From Nonomuraea rubra (GTDB lineage Bacteria; Actinomycetota; Actinomycetes; Streptosporangiales; Streptosporangiaceae): a DNA stretch of 64,000 bases. Shown one piece after another: positions 16,094 through 24,328 of this stretch (position 1 is the first letter of the stretch; every line of letters starts with the position of its first letter). The notes beneath the pieces were generated by a model, which saw nothing but the letters and a program-made list of their open reading frames with translations, did not search any database and was not told the origin of the DNA. Location of the stretch: the NCBI RefSeq assembly GCF_014207985.1, contig NZ_JACHMI010000001.1, positions 4,757,001-4,821,000 on the forward strand, given 5' to 3'. The position numbers and the translations under genes are program-made.

Positions 16094-16501
16094 TCAGTCG
16101 AGCACGGCGGTGGCCTCGACCTCGACCAGCAGGTCGGGCTCGCCCAGCGCGGCGACGCCCAGCAGCGTGATCGGCTTGACCGGGTCGATTCCGAGCTTCG
16201 CCGCCGCCCGCATGATCCCCTCGCCGAGCAGCGGCATCTTGTCGGGTGTCCAGTCGACGACGTAGACGGTCAGCTTGGCCACGTCGTCGAAGGAGCCGCC
16301 GGCCGCGGCGAGGGCGGTGCCGATGTTGAGGTACGCCTGCTCGACCTGGGCGGCCAGGTCGCCCTCGCCCACCCGGTTGCCCTCGGCGTCACGGGCCACC
16401 TGGCCCGCCAGGAACACCAGCCTCGATCCGGTCGCGATCGACATCTGGCGGTAGACGTCCGGCTTCGGCAGCCCGTCGGGGTTGATCAGCGTCACGGTCA
16501 T
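16094..16501 (-). CDS. RidA (YjgF/YER057c/UK114) family protein
   Basis: 135 residues, full length. Conserved segments are LVFLAGQVARDAEGN, AQVEQAYLNIGTALAAAGGSF, DVAKLTVYVVDWT and GEPDLLVEVEATAVLD. RidA proteins hydrolyse reactive enamine/imine intermediates. The canonical arginine at the usual R-V-D-V position is replaced in ...AALGEPDLLVEVEATA, so it belongs to a divergent subgroup whose deaminase activity is uncertain. It diverges from a TetR gene across a perfect palindrome at 16538. Confidence 0.9.
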   Translation of the reverse strand: MTVTLINPDGLPKPDVYRQMSIATGSRLVFLAGQVARDAEGNRVGEGDLAAQVEQAYLNIGTALAAAGGSFDDVAKLTVYVVDWTPDKMPLLGEGIMRAAAKLGIDPVKPITLLGVAALGEPDLLVEVEATAVLD

Positions 16502-16537
16502 GTCCGCTCCTCACAGCAAGTCCGGCATTTCCTGAAA

Positions 16538-16554
16538 ACATAGCAAAGCTATGT
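16538..16554. promoter_or_regulatory. TetR operator between RidA and TetR genes
   Basis: ACATAGC-AAA-GCTATGT, perfect 7-bp arms, midway between the divergent starts at 16501 and 16566. Position and symmetry are typical of a TetR autoregulatory operator. Confidence 0.7.
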
Positions 16555-16565
16555 ATTGTGGGGCC

Positions 16566-17171
16566 ATGGTGAGGACGAAGGACCCCGCGATCCGCTCCCT
16601 GCTCATCGACCGCGCCGCGCAACTGCTCGCCGCCCGCGAACCGGTCACCCTCCGCTCCCTGGTGGCCGGGACCGGGGTCTCCACCATGGCCGTCTACACC
16701 TACTTCGGCAGCATGGACGGCCTGTGGGCGGCGATGCGGCAGGAAGGCTTCACCCGCCTGGCCGCCCGCCTCGCCACGGTCACCTCGACGCGGGACCCGG
16801 TACGGGACCTGGCCGCGCTCGGCGCCGCCTACCTGTCCAACGCCATGGCGGCCCCCGACCTCTACCGGGTCATGTTCGACGCCGGGTTCGAGCTGGAGGA
16901 CGCCGCCGCCGCGGACGGCACGCTGCACTGCCTCGTCGCCACCGTCGCACGGGCCACGGCCGCCGGCCGCTTCCGCGACGATACGGATCCGCTGGAGCTG
17001 GCCACGCGGAGCTGGATCATCGGGCACGGGCTGGCGTCACTGGTCGCCACCGGCCCCCTGCCGCAGCAGGCGCTGGCCCACGGCGTCCCGCTGCTGACGG
17101 CCCTGTTCGCCGGCGCGGGCGACGACCCGGAACGGTGCCGCCGGTCGGTCGAACGCGGCTGGCGCCTCTGA
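16566..17171 (+). CDS. TetR-family regulator
   Basis: 201 residues from ATG 16566; the in-frame ATG at 16551 falls inside the operator. HTH: LIDRAAQLLAAREPVTLRSL, STMAVYTYFGSMDGLWAAM, then a helical ligand-binding domain (TetR_C_33-like; YLSNAMAAPDLYRVMFD). It likely represses itself and the RidA gene through the palindrome 12 bp upstream of its start. Confidence 0.9.
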   Translation: MVRTKDPAIRSLLIDRAAQLLAAREPVTLRSLVAGTGVSTMAVYTYFGSMDGLWAAMRQEGFTRLAARLATVTSTRDPVRDLAALGAAYLSNAMAAPDLYRVMFDAGFELEDAAAADGTLHCLVATVARATAAGRFRDDTDPLELATRSWIIGHGLASLVATGPLPQQALAHGVPLLTALFAGAGDDPERCRRSVERGWRL

Positions 17172-17174
17172 CGT

Positions 17175-17320
17175 CCCAGCGAGGGGCCGCTGGTCGGGCG
17201 GACGTGCCCCTGGCCTCTCAGCGGGGTGCCGCTGGTCGGGGGGACGTGCCCCCTGGCCTTTCAGCGGGTGCCGCTGGTCGGCGGACGTGCCCCCTGACGT
17301 CCGAGCGGGGTGCCGCCGTC
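17175..17320. repeat. 42-bp intergenic tandem repeat, about 3.4 copies
   Basis: CCGCTGGTCGG recurs at 17187, 17229 and 17271 (42-bp steps), a partial fourth copy ending near 17320. Each unit holds a GGGG-ACGT-CCCC-type mini-hairpin. The array begins immediately after the TetR stop and fills most of the gap before the oxidoreductase gene. Confidence 0.8.
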
Positions 17321-17405
17321 ACCAGTGTGAGCTCCGCCTTCCCGCGCCGATCCGCCCAGGCGATCGTGGGTTGCCGGAAGCCCGAGAGCAGAAAGAGGCA
17401 CAACC

Positions 17406-18314
17406 ATGAAGGCCCTGCGGTACACCGCGTACGGCGAGCACCCGGTCGTCGAGGAGATCCCGGAGCCGGTCCCCGGGCCGGGCGAGGTCCTGGTCCGGGT
17501 CGCCGGAGCGGCGCTGAACCCGCTCGACGTCAAGATCGGCGCCGGCCACGTCCGCGACCACTTCCCGATCACCTTCCCCTCCGTGGTGGGCACCGACCTC
17601 GCCGGCACCGTCGAACGGGTGGGGCCAGACGTCACGGGCCTGCACCCGGGGGACCCCGTGATCGCCCGCACCGGCCCGGTCGCAGGCGGAGCCGTCGCCG
17701 GGTACGCCGCCGTCCCTGTCGCGAACCTCGCCACGGCTCCCGCCTCGGTGCCGCTCCACCTCGCCGCCGCGCTGGCGACCGCGGCCGCGACGGCGTGGCA
17801 GGCGGTGGCCGAGGTGGCGGGGGTGAAGCCCGGCCAGACGGTGCTGGTGCACGGTGGCGCGGGCGGGGTCGGCGGGTTCGCCGTCCAGCTGGCGCGGAAG
17901 GCCGGCGCCCGCGTGATCACCACCGTCTCGCCGGCGGGCGCCGGGATCGCCGCGAAGCTCGGCGCCGCCCACGTGATCGACTACACCACGACCGACTTCC
18001 GGGCCGAGGCCGGCCACGTGGACGTGGTGATCGACCCGGTCGGCGGCGACCTCGAGGCGGCGTCCCTCGACGTGCTCCGGCCGGGCGGGCTGCTGGTGAG
18101 CCTCAACACACCGCCGGACGCCGGGCGGGCGGCCGATCGCGGGGTGCGCGCCGAGTTCGTGTTCCACCGCACGGACGCCGGCCGGCTCGCGAAGGTCGCC
18201 GGCGAGGGGCTGGAGATCGTGGTCGACCGTACGGTGCCGCTGGCGCGGGCGGCCGAGGCCTTCCAGTACCTCGCAAGCGGCCATGCCAAGGGCAAGATCA
18301 TCGTCCAGCCCTGA
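17406..18314 (+). CDS. MDR-family NAD(P)-dependent quinone oxidoreductase/enoyl reductase
   Basis: 302 residues, the usual length for zinc-less quinone oxidoreductases. The N-terminal GroES-like domain (EHPVVEEIPEPVPGPGEVLVRV, then GTDLAGTVERVG) is followed by the Rossmann motif GQTVLVHGGAGGVGGFAVQLA. The cysteine ligands of zinc ADHs are missing. It would reduce quinones or enones with NADPH. GAAAG lies before the ATG. Its stop lies in the first unit of a 44-bp repeat shared with the 3' end of the convergent XRE gene. Confidence 0.9.
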   Translation: MKALRYTAYGEHPVVEEIPEPVPGPGEVLVRVAGAALNPLDVKIGAGHVRDHFPITFPSVVGTDLAGTVERVGPDVTGLHPGDPVIARTGPVAGGAVAGYAAVPVANLATAPASVPLHLAAALATAAATAWQAVAEVAGVKPGQTVLVHGGAGGVGGFAVQLARKAGARVITTVSPAGAGIAAKLGAAHVIDYTTTDFRAEAGHVDVVIDPVGGDLEAASLDVLRPGGLLVSLNTPPDAGRAADRGVRAEFVFHRTDAGRLAKVAGEGLEIVVDRTVPLARAAEAFQYLASGHAKGKIIVQP

Positions 18315-18425
18315 CGGCGGATCGGCGATGCCCGTCCAGGGTGATCGTCCGGTCGTGTCGGCGGATCAGGAATGCCCGTCCTGGGTGATCGTCCGGTCGT
18401 GATGGCGGGTCAGCGGTGCCCGCCC
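18314..18425. repeat. 44-bp direct repeats joining two convergent gene ends
   Basis: ATGCCCGTCC(A/T)GGGTGATCG starts at 18328 and 18372, with a partial third copy from about 18416 running into the coding end of the XRE gene. The stop codons of both convergent genes lie within repeat units. Confidence 0.75.
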
Positions 18426-19249
18426 AGGACGCCGAGCAGGGCGAGCTGCTCCGCCGCGTCGCCGCCGGCCGGTGCGGTGAACCACAGCAGCCGCTGCGTG
18501 CCGTCCTCGCTGAGCAGGCTCAGGCAGTCGAGCTCGATGGCGCCGACCTCCGGATGCATGATCCGCTTGCGGTCGGACCGGCGTACCGCGACCTCCTGGC
18601 GCGCCCACAGGGCGGCGAACTCGGCGCTGGACGAGGACAACGCGGCGATGAGGCCGGCCACCTCCGCGTCACCGCCGCGCCGCGCCGCCACGGCACGCAG
18701 GTCGGCGACGAAGACGCGGGACTGGTGCTCGTGCTCGTCCGGGTGGTAGCGGGAGCGGGCGTCCGGATCGGTGAACCAGCGGTACAGGAAGCTCGCCTCG
18801 CGGCCCCGCGCCGGGCTGATCGGCCCGAGCAGCGCGGTGGCCAGGCGGTTCTGTACGAGCGTCGCGTGCAGGTCGGTGATCACCGCGGCGGGGGTCGCGG
18901 GCAGCCGCTCCAGGAGGTCGAGCATGCCGGGGTGCACGTGCGCGGCGAGGCCGTGCCGGGGCGGGAGGGGGCGGCCGGCCAGGAAGTACAGGTGCGACCG
19001 CTCGTCCTCGGTCAGCCGCAGCGCCCGGGCCAGCGCCGCCACCAGCTGCTCCGACGGTTGCGCGCCGCGGCCCTGCTCCAGCTGGTTGTAGTAGTCGACC
19101 GACAGACCGGCCAGCCCCGCCACCTCGTCCCGCCGCAGCCCAGGAACCCGGCGCCGCGCGCCCACAGGCACCCCCACCTCGCCGGGCCGGATGCGGTCCC
19201 TGCGCGACCTGAGGAACTCGCCGAACTCGCGTAGCTGCATGTTCGCCAT
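18410..19249 (-). CDS. XRE-family regulator with MmyB-like ligand domain
   Basis: 279 residues from ATG 19249. The N-terminal Cro/C1 HTH is of the actinomycete type (REFGEFLRSRRDRIRPGEVG, GLRRDEVAGLAGLSVDYYNQLEQGRG), followed by a PAS-like MmyB domain (LERLPATPAAVITDLHATLVQNRLATALLGP; FYRWFTDP-like segment FLYRWFTDPDARS) thought to sense fatty-acyl or other small ligands. A stand-alone gene; many homologues control a neighbouring oxidoreductase, here perhaps the convergent MDR gene. Similar in architecture to the protein at 24325. Confidence 0.9.
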   Translation of the reverse strand: MANMQLREFGEFLRSRRDRIRPGEVGVPVGARRRVPGLRRDEVAGLAGLSVDYYNQLEQGRGAQPSEQLVAALARALRLTEDERSHLYFLAGRPLPPRHGLAAHVHPGMLDLLERLPATPAAVITDLHATLVQNRLATALLGPISPARGREASFLYRWFTDPDARSRYHPDEHEHQSRVFVADLRAVAARRGGDAEVAGLIAALSSSSAEFAALWARQEVAVRRSDRKRIMHPEVGAIELDCLSLLSEDGTQRLLWFTAPAGGDAAEQLALLGVLGGHR

Positions 19250-19379
19250 TCTGGACCCGCCGCGCCCATGGAAGGCAGGCGACGCCGTCACCACCCTCCC
19301 GGGCCAGCCGGGGGCGGAAAGGCTGGGGGCCGGACCAGCCTGGGGCCGGAAAGCCGGGGCGGTATTAACCGGGGCGCGA

Positions 19380-20186
19380 TCAGCCGGGGCTGGATCGGCC
19401 GCGCCGCCAGTAGCCGAGGAACGCGATGTCCCCCTTGGGCGTGCCCCGCTCGTTCACCAGATGCCGGCGCAGCCCGGTGGCCAGCCGGGACTCGCCCGCC
19501 ACCCAGGTGTAGAAGCGCCCCCCGGGCAGGTCCGCCCGGCTGACGGTCTCGAGTGCCAGCTCGCCGGGAGCCCGGCCCGACCCGTCGCGGGGCAGCCAGT
19601 GGATCCGTACGCCCGAAGGCCCCCTCACGTCCGTACGGATGTCAGCGCTCTCCGGCACCTCCAGGAAGACCTCGGCGACCAGCGAGGCCGGCGCGCTGTC
19701 CAGGATCGCCAGGATGGCGGGCAGCGCGCTCTCGTCACCGGCGAGCAACTGCCAGGAGACGCCCGCGGGCGGCAGGTAGCTGATGCCCATGTCGAAGATG
19801 CCCGCCGGCTCGCCGGGCCGCGCCCGCAGGGCCCAGGCCGAGGCCGGGCTCTCGCCGCCGTGCAGGACGAACTCGATGTCCACCTCGCCCGCCTCGGGGC
19901 GGATCCGCCGGATCGTGTAGTTGCGCACCCAGGGGCGGCGCGACTTCGGCAGCAGGAGCACCTGCGCCATCCACGCCTCGTTCGACAACGTCGGCATCCT
20001 CAGCCCCGCCTGGCCCTCGCGGGGGAAGAACAGCCGTACCGTCTGGTCGAAGCCCATCGGCCGCAGCCGCTCCAGCTCGGGTCCGCCGAGGGTGACGGAC
20101 GTGAAGTGCGGGCTCAGCCTGGTGTTCCGCACGACCTCCAAAGTGATCATTTGTCGTGACTCGGGCAGGCGTACCTTCGGCAGCAC
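19380..20186 (-). CDS. Siderophore-interacting FAD-dependent reductase (SIP family)
   Basis: 268 residues. FAD-binding segment RRPWVRNYTIRRIRPEAGEVDIEFVLHG with the following PASAWALRARPGEP, and the SIP C-terminal domain (LLAGDESALPAILAIL, FYTWVAGESRLATGLRRHLVNERG). SIPs reduce ferric siderophores with NAD(P)H or ferredoxin and act in the cytoplasm. It is the last of three co-directional genes (PPOX, PDR-type reductase, SIP) with 12-16 bp gaps; the ferredoxin-containing reductase upstream may be its electron source, which is inference. Confidence 0.9.
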   Translation of the reverse strand: MLPKVRLPESRQMITLEVVRNTRLSPHFTSVTLGGPELERLRPMGFDQTVRLFFPREGQAGLRMPTLSNEAWMAQVLLLPKSRRPWVRNYTIRRIRPEAGEVDIEFVLHGGESPASAWALRARPGEPAGIFDMGISYLPPAGVSWQLLAGDESALPAILAILDSAPASLVAEVFLEVPESADIRTDVRGPSGVRIHWLPRDGSGRAPGELALETVSRADLPGGRFYTWVAGESRLATGLRRHLVNERGTPKGDIAFLGYWRRGRSSPG

Positions 20187-20198
20187 CTGGTGTTCTCC

Positions 20199-21107
20199 TC
20201 ACAGGTCGATGACGAGGCGGGACGACAGCGAGCGGGACACGCACGCGTACATGCGGCCGGGCGCGGCGCCGACGTCGTCGCGGTGCTCGGGCTCGCCCTC
20301 CAGGACGGTGAGCTCGCAGCTCCCGCAGACGCCTTCCCGGCACCCGGCCGGCACGGGCAGGCCGGCGTGCGTCAGCGCGGACAGCAGCGACTCGTCCGCC
20401 GGCACCGGCACGGTCCGTCCCGACCGGGCGCACACGACGTCGAACGCGGTGTCCGGCGCGAACGTCCTGGGAGCCGGGCGGAACCGCTCCACGTGCAGCC
20501 GCCCGGCGGGGAAGACGGCCTCGCAGGAGGCCAGCAGGGAGGCGGGGCCGCAGCAGTACACGACGGTCTCCGGCCCCAGCGCGGCGGCGAGCGCGGCCAG
20601 GTCGGGCCGGTCGTCGCGGTCGGTGGCGACGATCGTCACCCGGTCGCCGTACGCGGCGCGCAGCTCGCCGGCGAACGGCATGGCGGCGTACGTGCGTCCC
20701 ACGTAGACCAGCGAGCTGGCCGCGCCCGCGCCGGCGGCGGCCCGCACCATCGGCAGGATCGCGGTGATGCCGATCCCGCCGGCGAGGAAGAGGTAGCCGG
20801 GAGCGGGCACGAGCGGGAAGTGGTTGCGCGGCAGGGACACCTCCAGCGTGCGGCCCTGCCTGAGGTAGCGGTGGATGTAGTCGGAGCCGCCCCGGCTGAG
20901 CCGTTCGTGGCGGACCGCGATGCGGTAGCGCTCGCGGTCCTCCGGGTCGCCGCACAGGGAGTACTGCCTGGTCAGCCAGTTCGGGAGGGTGAGATCGACG
21001 TGCGCGCCCGGCTCCCACGGGGCCGGCGGGCCGTTCGCGCCGCGCAGGGTGAGGGCGACGACGTCCTCGGCGGGACGCTCGACGCGGTCGAGAATGGTGA
21101 GCTGCAT
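20199..21107 (-). CDS. PDR/VanB-type oxidoreductase (FMN/FAD, NAD(P), C-terminal 2Fe-2S)
   Basis: 302 residues. Domains in order: flavin-binding barrel (LPNWLTRQYSLCGDPEDRERYRIAV), nucleotide-binding lobe (LFLAGGIGITAILPMVRAA) and plant-type ferredoxin with C-x4-C-x2-C (CREGVCGSCELTVLEGEP...). Such reductases pass electrons from NAD(P)H to an oxygenase. No Rieske oxygenase gene lies nearby, so the partner is unknown; candidates in the window are the SIP downstream and the P450 at 22476. Confidence 0.9.
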   Translation of the reverse strand: MQLTILDRVERPAEDVVALTLRGANGPPAPWEPGAHVDLTLPNWLTRQYSLCGDPEDRERYRIAVRHERLSRGGSDYIHRYLRQGRTLEVSLPRNHFPLVPAPGYLFLAGGIGITAILPMVRAAAGAGAASSLVYVGRTYAAMPFAGELRAAYGDRVTIVATDRDDRPDLAALAAALGPETVVYCCGPASLLASCEAVFPAGRLHVERFRPAPRTFAPDTAFDVVCARSGRTVPVPADESLLSALTHAGLPVPAGCREGVCGSCELTVLEGEPEHRDDVGAAPGRMYACVSRSLSSRLVIDL

Positions 21108-21122
21108 GAGATCCGGTTCCGG

Positions 21123-21782
21123 TCAGTAGAGTTTCCGGTAGCCCTCTTCGAGGCTCGCCTCGACGAGCCGAGGGTCGAGGTCGAGGCCGAGCTTCGCCAC
21201 CGCCATCTCGCCGGGTGTCGGGAGCTCGCCGGCGAGGGCCTGGCTGGCGGGGTCCCACAGGCGGGAGCGGATGAGCGCGCGGCCGCAGTGGAAGTAGACC
21301 TCCTCGACGTCCACGACGATGGCCAGCTCCGGCTCGCGGGCCTCGGTCTGCATCCGGGCGAGCACGTCGGGCTCGTCGGTGGCGTACGCGCGGCCGTTGA
21401 CGCGCAGGGTCTCCCGCGAGCCGGGGACGAGGAACAGCAGCCCGATCCCGGAGTTCTCCGCGAGGTTGCGGAAGGAGTCGGCGAGCTTGTTGCCCGGCCG
21501 GTCGGGGATCGCGAGCAAACGCTCGCCGAGGACCTTCACGAAGCCCGGGTAGTCGCCCCGGGGCGAGCAGTCGGCCCGGCCCGCGGCGTCCGCGGTGGAC
21601 ATGGCCAGGAACGGCGAGTGCGCGATGAAGCGGCGCGTGTGCTCGTCGAGCCGGTCCTCGATCTTGTGCACGGCCATCGCGCCGGGCTCGCCGAGCCGGG
21701 CGAGTACCTGTTCGATGGAGACCTCGCGAGGCCGCCGGGAGGCCGGCGGACGATCTGCGAGTGGCGTATTTTGCCTGCTCAT
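21123..21782 (-). CDS. FMN-dependent PPOX-fold flavoprotein (MSMEG_1061-like)
   Basis: 219 residues. Split-barrel features: HSPFLAMSTADAAGRADCSPRGDYPGF, LAIPDRPGNKLADSFRNLAENSGIGLLF and a C-terminal YFHCGRALIRSRLWDP, the usual PPOX/pyridoxamine-oxidase-like pattern. Probably reduces a small molecule with F420 or FMN. First gene of the three-gene reverse-strand operon facing the TetR gene at 21853; its start codon lies at the edge of the inverted repeat at 21777. Confidence 0.88.
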   Translation of the reverse strand: MSRQNTPLADRPPASRRPREVSIEQVLARLGEPGAMAVHKIEDRLDEHTRRFIAHSPFLAMSTADAAGRADCSPRGDYPGFVKVLGERLLAIPDRPGNKLADSFRNLAENSGIGLLFLVPGSRETLRVNGRAYATDEPDVLARMQTEAREPELAIVVDVEEVYFHCGRALIRSRLWDPASQALAGELPTPGEMAVAKLGLDLDPRLVEASLEEGYRKLY

Positions 21783-21797
21783 GGCAATATTATGAGC
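21777..21797. promoter_or_regulatory. Inverted repeat between the reductase operon and TetR
   Basis: GCTCAT-N9-ATGAGC, spanning the start of the PPOX gene, inside an AT-rich stretch. Likely operator of the divergent TetR gene at 21853. Confidence 0.6.
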
Positions 21798-21852
21798 AAT
21801 TATTCAGTTCTTGCGCTACTCGCTTTTCGCGCATTTCACCAGGAGGCAGGCG

Positions 21853-22470
21853 GTGTCGAGGGACCCACGGATCCACCCGCGCAAACAGCCCCGGCAGGTC
21901 CGCGCCGAGCTCACCCGCCGGCGCATCCTCAGGGCGGCTGCTCAGGTTTTCGCCGAGTACGGCTACGCCGCCGGCACCACCAACCGCATCGCCGAACGGG
22001 CCGGCGTGTCGATCGGGTCGTTGTACCAGTACTATCCGAACAAGGATGCGATCCTGCTGGAGCTGACGGCCGGGCACCTCGAGAGCGGCGCCGCCGAGGC
22101 CGGCCGCAGCCAGGCCGAGGAGCCGCCCGCCAGCGTGGAGGGCGTCATGCGGGCCTTCGTCCAGGCCTCCATCGCCAACCACCTGGAGGACCCGCGGCTG
22201 CTGCGCGTCATGCTGGAGAAGACGCCGCGCTCGCAGGAACTGCTGGACAAGGTCCACCGGTACACCGGGGAGCGCACCGCCTACACCCGCGAGCTGCTGC
22301 GCGGCTACCCCGAGGTGCGGGTCTCCGACCTGCACACCGCCGCCCGGATCATCAACGCCACCATCGAGCTGGTCGTCCACCAGGTCGTCTCCGAGCACGA
22401 GCCCGTCGACCTGAAAAGCCTGGAGGACGAGCTCGTCGCGATGTTCACCCGCTACCTGACGGCGGGCTGA
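21853..22470 (+). CDS. TetR-family regulator of the reductase operon
   Basis: 205 residues. The GTG at 21853 is preferred because AGGAGG at 21841-21846 lies 6 bp upstream; a TTG at 21811 would add 14 residues. HTH: RAELTRRRILRAAAQVFAEYG, RIAERAGVSIGSLYQYYPNKDAIL. The C-terminal domain is of the TetR_C_17 kind. Divergent from the PPOX-PDR-SIP operon with a shared operator region, so this operon is the probable target. Confidence 0.9.
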   Translation: MSRDPRIHPRKQPRQVRAELTRRRILRAAAQVFAEYGYAAGTTNRIAERAGVSIGSLYQYYPNKDAILLELTAGHLESGAAEAGRSQAEEPPASVEGVMRAFVQASIANHLEDPRLLRVMLEKTPRSQELLDKVHRYTGERTAYTRELLRGYPEVRVSDLHTAARIINATIELVVHQVVSEHEPVDLKSLEDELVAMFTRYLTAG

Positions 22471-22475
22471 ACGGC

Positions 22476-23723
22476 TCAGGACCAGGTGACCGGCAGCGAG
22501 CGCACGCCGAACACCAGCATGTCGTCGCGCACCGGCACCTGCTCGGCCGGCACCGCCAGGCGCAGGCCCGGCAGGCGGGAGAGCAGCTCGCCCAGCCCGA
22601 TCCGCAGCTCGATCCTGGCGAGCTGCTGGCCCAGGCACTGGTGCACGCCGTGCCCGAACGCCAGGTGCGGCGTGCGCGCGCGGCGCAGGTCGAGCGTGCC
22701 GGGGCCGGGCCAGTGCCGCGGGTCCCGGTTCGCCTCGGGGGTGGCGATCACGACGGTCGCGCCGGCCGGCAGGTCCACCCCGCCCAAGGTCACCGGCTCC
22801 GTGGCGACCCGGCTGACCCCGAGCTGGATGATCGACAGGAACCGCAGCAGCTCCTCCACCGCGCCGTCCATCAGGCCGGGCTCCGCCCGCAGCGCCGCGA
22901 GCTGGTCAGGGTGCTCCAGCAGCGCGAACGTCCCCAGGCCCAGCATGTTCGCCGTGGTCTCGTGGCCCGCGGTGAGCAGGAGGAGCGCGACGTCCACGAG
23001 CTGCGTGTCCGTCAGGGGCGGGTCGGCGTCGTGGACGAGCCCCGACAGCAGGTCGTCCGCGGGGTTCGCGCGCTTGGCCGACACCAGCCGCCGCATGAAC
23101 GCGTGCAGCCCGGCACGCGCCTCCAGCTGCTCCTGCGGGGTCGAGCTCGCGCTCAGGCCGACCGCCGTGCGCTCCTGGAACTCCGCGCGGTCGGCGTAGT
23201 CCACGCCCAGCAGCTCGCAGATCACCAGCGACGGCAGCGGCAGCGCGAACGCCGGCACGAGGTCGGCCCGGGTGCCCGCCGCCCGCATCGCCTCGACGTG
23301 CTCGACCGCGATCTCCCGCACCCGCGACTCGAGCTGCCGCATCCGCCGCACCGTGAACTGGCCCGTCAGCGCCCGCCGCAGCCGGGTGTGCTCGGGCGGG
23401 TCCATGAAGACGAACGCCCCGTCCGTACGCTCCGCCACCTGCGCCTGCGGCGGCCGGAGCGAGGTGGCGTCGTGATGGCGCAGCTTGTCGGCGCTGAACC
23501 GGGCGTCCGCCAGCACCGTACGGGCCTCGTCGAACCCGGTCACCAGCCACGCCGTGGCGCCGTTCAGCAGCTCCAGCGGCCGGACCGGGCCACCCCCTCC
23601 CCGCAGGCCGGGCGGCGGGCCGAACGGGTCGCGTCCCCGCTCCACCACGTCCGGCGGCAGGATCCGCCGCATCCCGGCGGTGCTCACGCCCGCGGACTTC
23701 CCGGTCGAGCCGCTGTCGGTCAT
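22476..23723 (-). CDS. Cytochrome P450
   Basis: 415 residues, complete. MDPPEHTRLRRALTGQFTVRR, I-helix LLTAGHETTANMLG, K-helix EELLR and the haem loop FGHGVHQCLG are all present, so a functional monooxygenase (CYP105-like by general look, not verified). Substrate unknown. It converges on the TetR gene at 22470 and has a 190-bp upstream gap with an imperfect repeat TTAGGGTACG...CGTATCTAA (about 23738-23763). Electron partners could be the PDR reductase nearby. Confidence 0.93.
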   Translation of the reverse strand: MTDSGSTGKSAGVSTAGMRRILPPDVVERGRDPFGPPPGLRGGGGPVRPLELLNGATAWLVTGFDEARTVLADARFSADKLRHHDATSLRPPQAQVAERTDGAFVFMDPPEHTRLRRALTGQFTVRRMRQLESRVREIAVEHVEAMRAAGTRADLVPAFALPLPSLVICELLGVDYADRAEFQERTAVGLSASSTPQEQLEARAGLHAFMRRLVSAKRANPADDLLSGLVHDADPPLTDTQLVDVALLLLTAGHETTANMLGLGTFALLEHPDQLAALRAEPGLMDGAVEELLRFLSIIQLGVSRVATEPVTLGGVDLPAGATVVIATPEANRDPRHWPGPGTLDLRRARTPHLAFGHGVHQCLGQQLARIELRIGLGELLSRLPGLRLAVPAEQVPVRDDMLVFGVRSLPVTWS

Positions 23724-23917
23724 CAGTGTGTCCCGTTCTCTTAGGGTACGTGCCCGTATCTAACGGAGGACACCGTAGATCGCGGCGATAAGATACGCAA
23801 CCGATTCTCAAGCGAAGGTGGTCCTGGCCGGACCCAGGTACGGGAGGGCCAGCCCCGGCCCCTCGTCCGCCCGCCTGGCGGTGTTTGACCAGGTGAGCGA
23901 ACGAGAGAGGCAACGAC

Positions 23918-24328
23918 ATGACCACCATCAGCAAGCTCCCGCCCGAGCCCCGGTCCGTGGCGTACGCGCGCCGGCTCACCCGCGCCACGCTGGCGGAATG
24001 GGGCGTGCCGCCGGAGACGATCGACGACGCCACGCTCGCCGTCAGCGAGCTGGTCACCAACGCCGTCGTCCACGCCCGGTCGCCCATCACCTTCCGCCTG
24101 ACCCGGAGGCCGGGCGGCCTGCGGGCCGAGATCACCGACCACGGTGCCCTCGTCCCGCCGGTGCCGCGCCGGGCCGGCGCCACCGCCACGGGCGGTCGCG
24201 GGCTGGCCCTGGTCGGCGAGCTCGCCGACAGGTGGGACGTCGAGGTGAACGGCGAAGCCGGCCGCAAGACGGTGTGGTTCGAGATGGAAACGGCTCTGAC
24301 CTGCGCACATGCGATACTGGCGGTATGA
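23918..24328 (+). CDS. RsbW/SpoIIAB-like ATP-binding protein (anti-sigma type)
   Basis: 136 residues. A lone GHKL ATPase domain: N-box AVSELVTNAVVHA, G1 ITDHG and G2 GGRGLALVGELADRW, followed by VWFEM. Streptomycetes and relatives carry dozens of such proteins, most of unknown partner; some bind sigma factors or anti-anti-sigma proteins. Overlaps the XRE gene by ATGA, so both are translated together and may form a signalling pair. Confidence 0.9.
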   Translation: MTTISKLPPEPRSVAYARRLTRATLAEWGVPPETIDDATLAVSELVTNAVVHARSPITFRLTRRPGGLRAEITDHGALVPPVPRRAGATATGGRGLALVGELADRWDVEVNGEAGRKTVWFEMETALTCAHAILAV

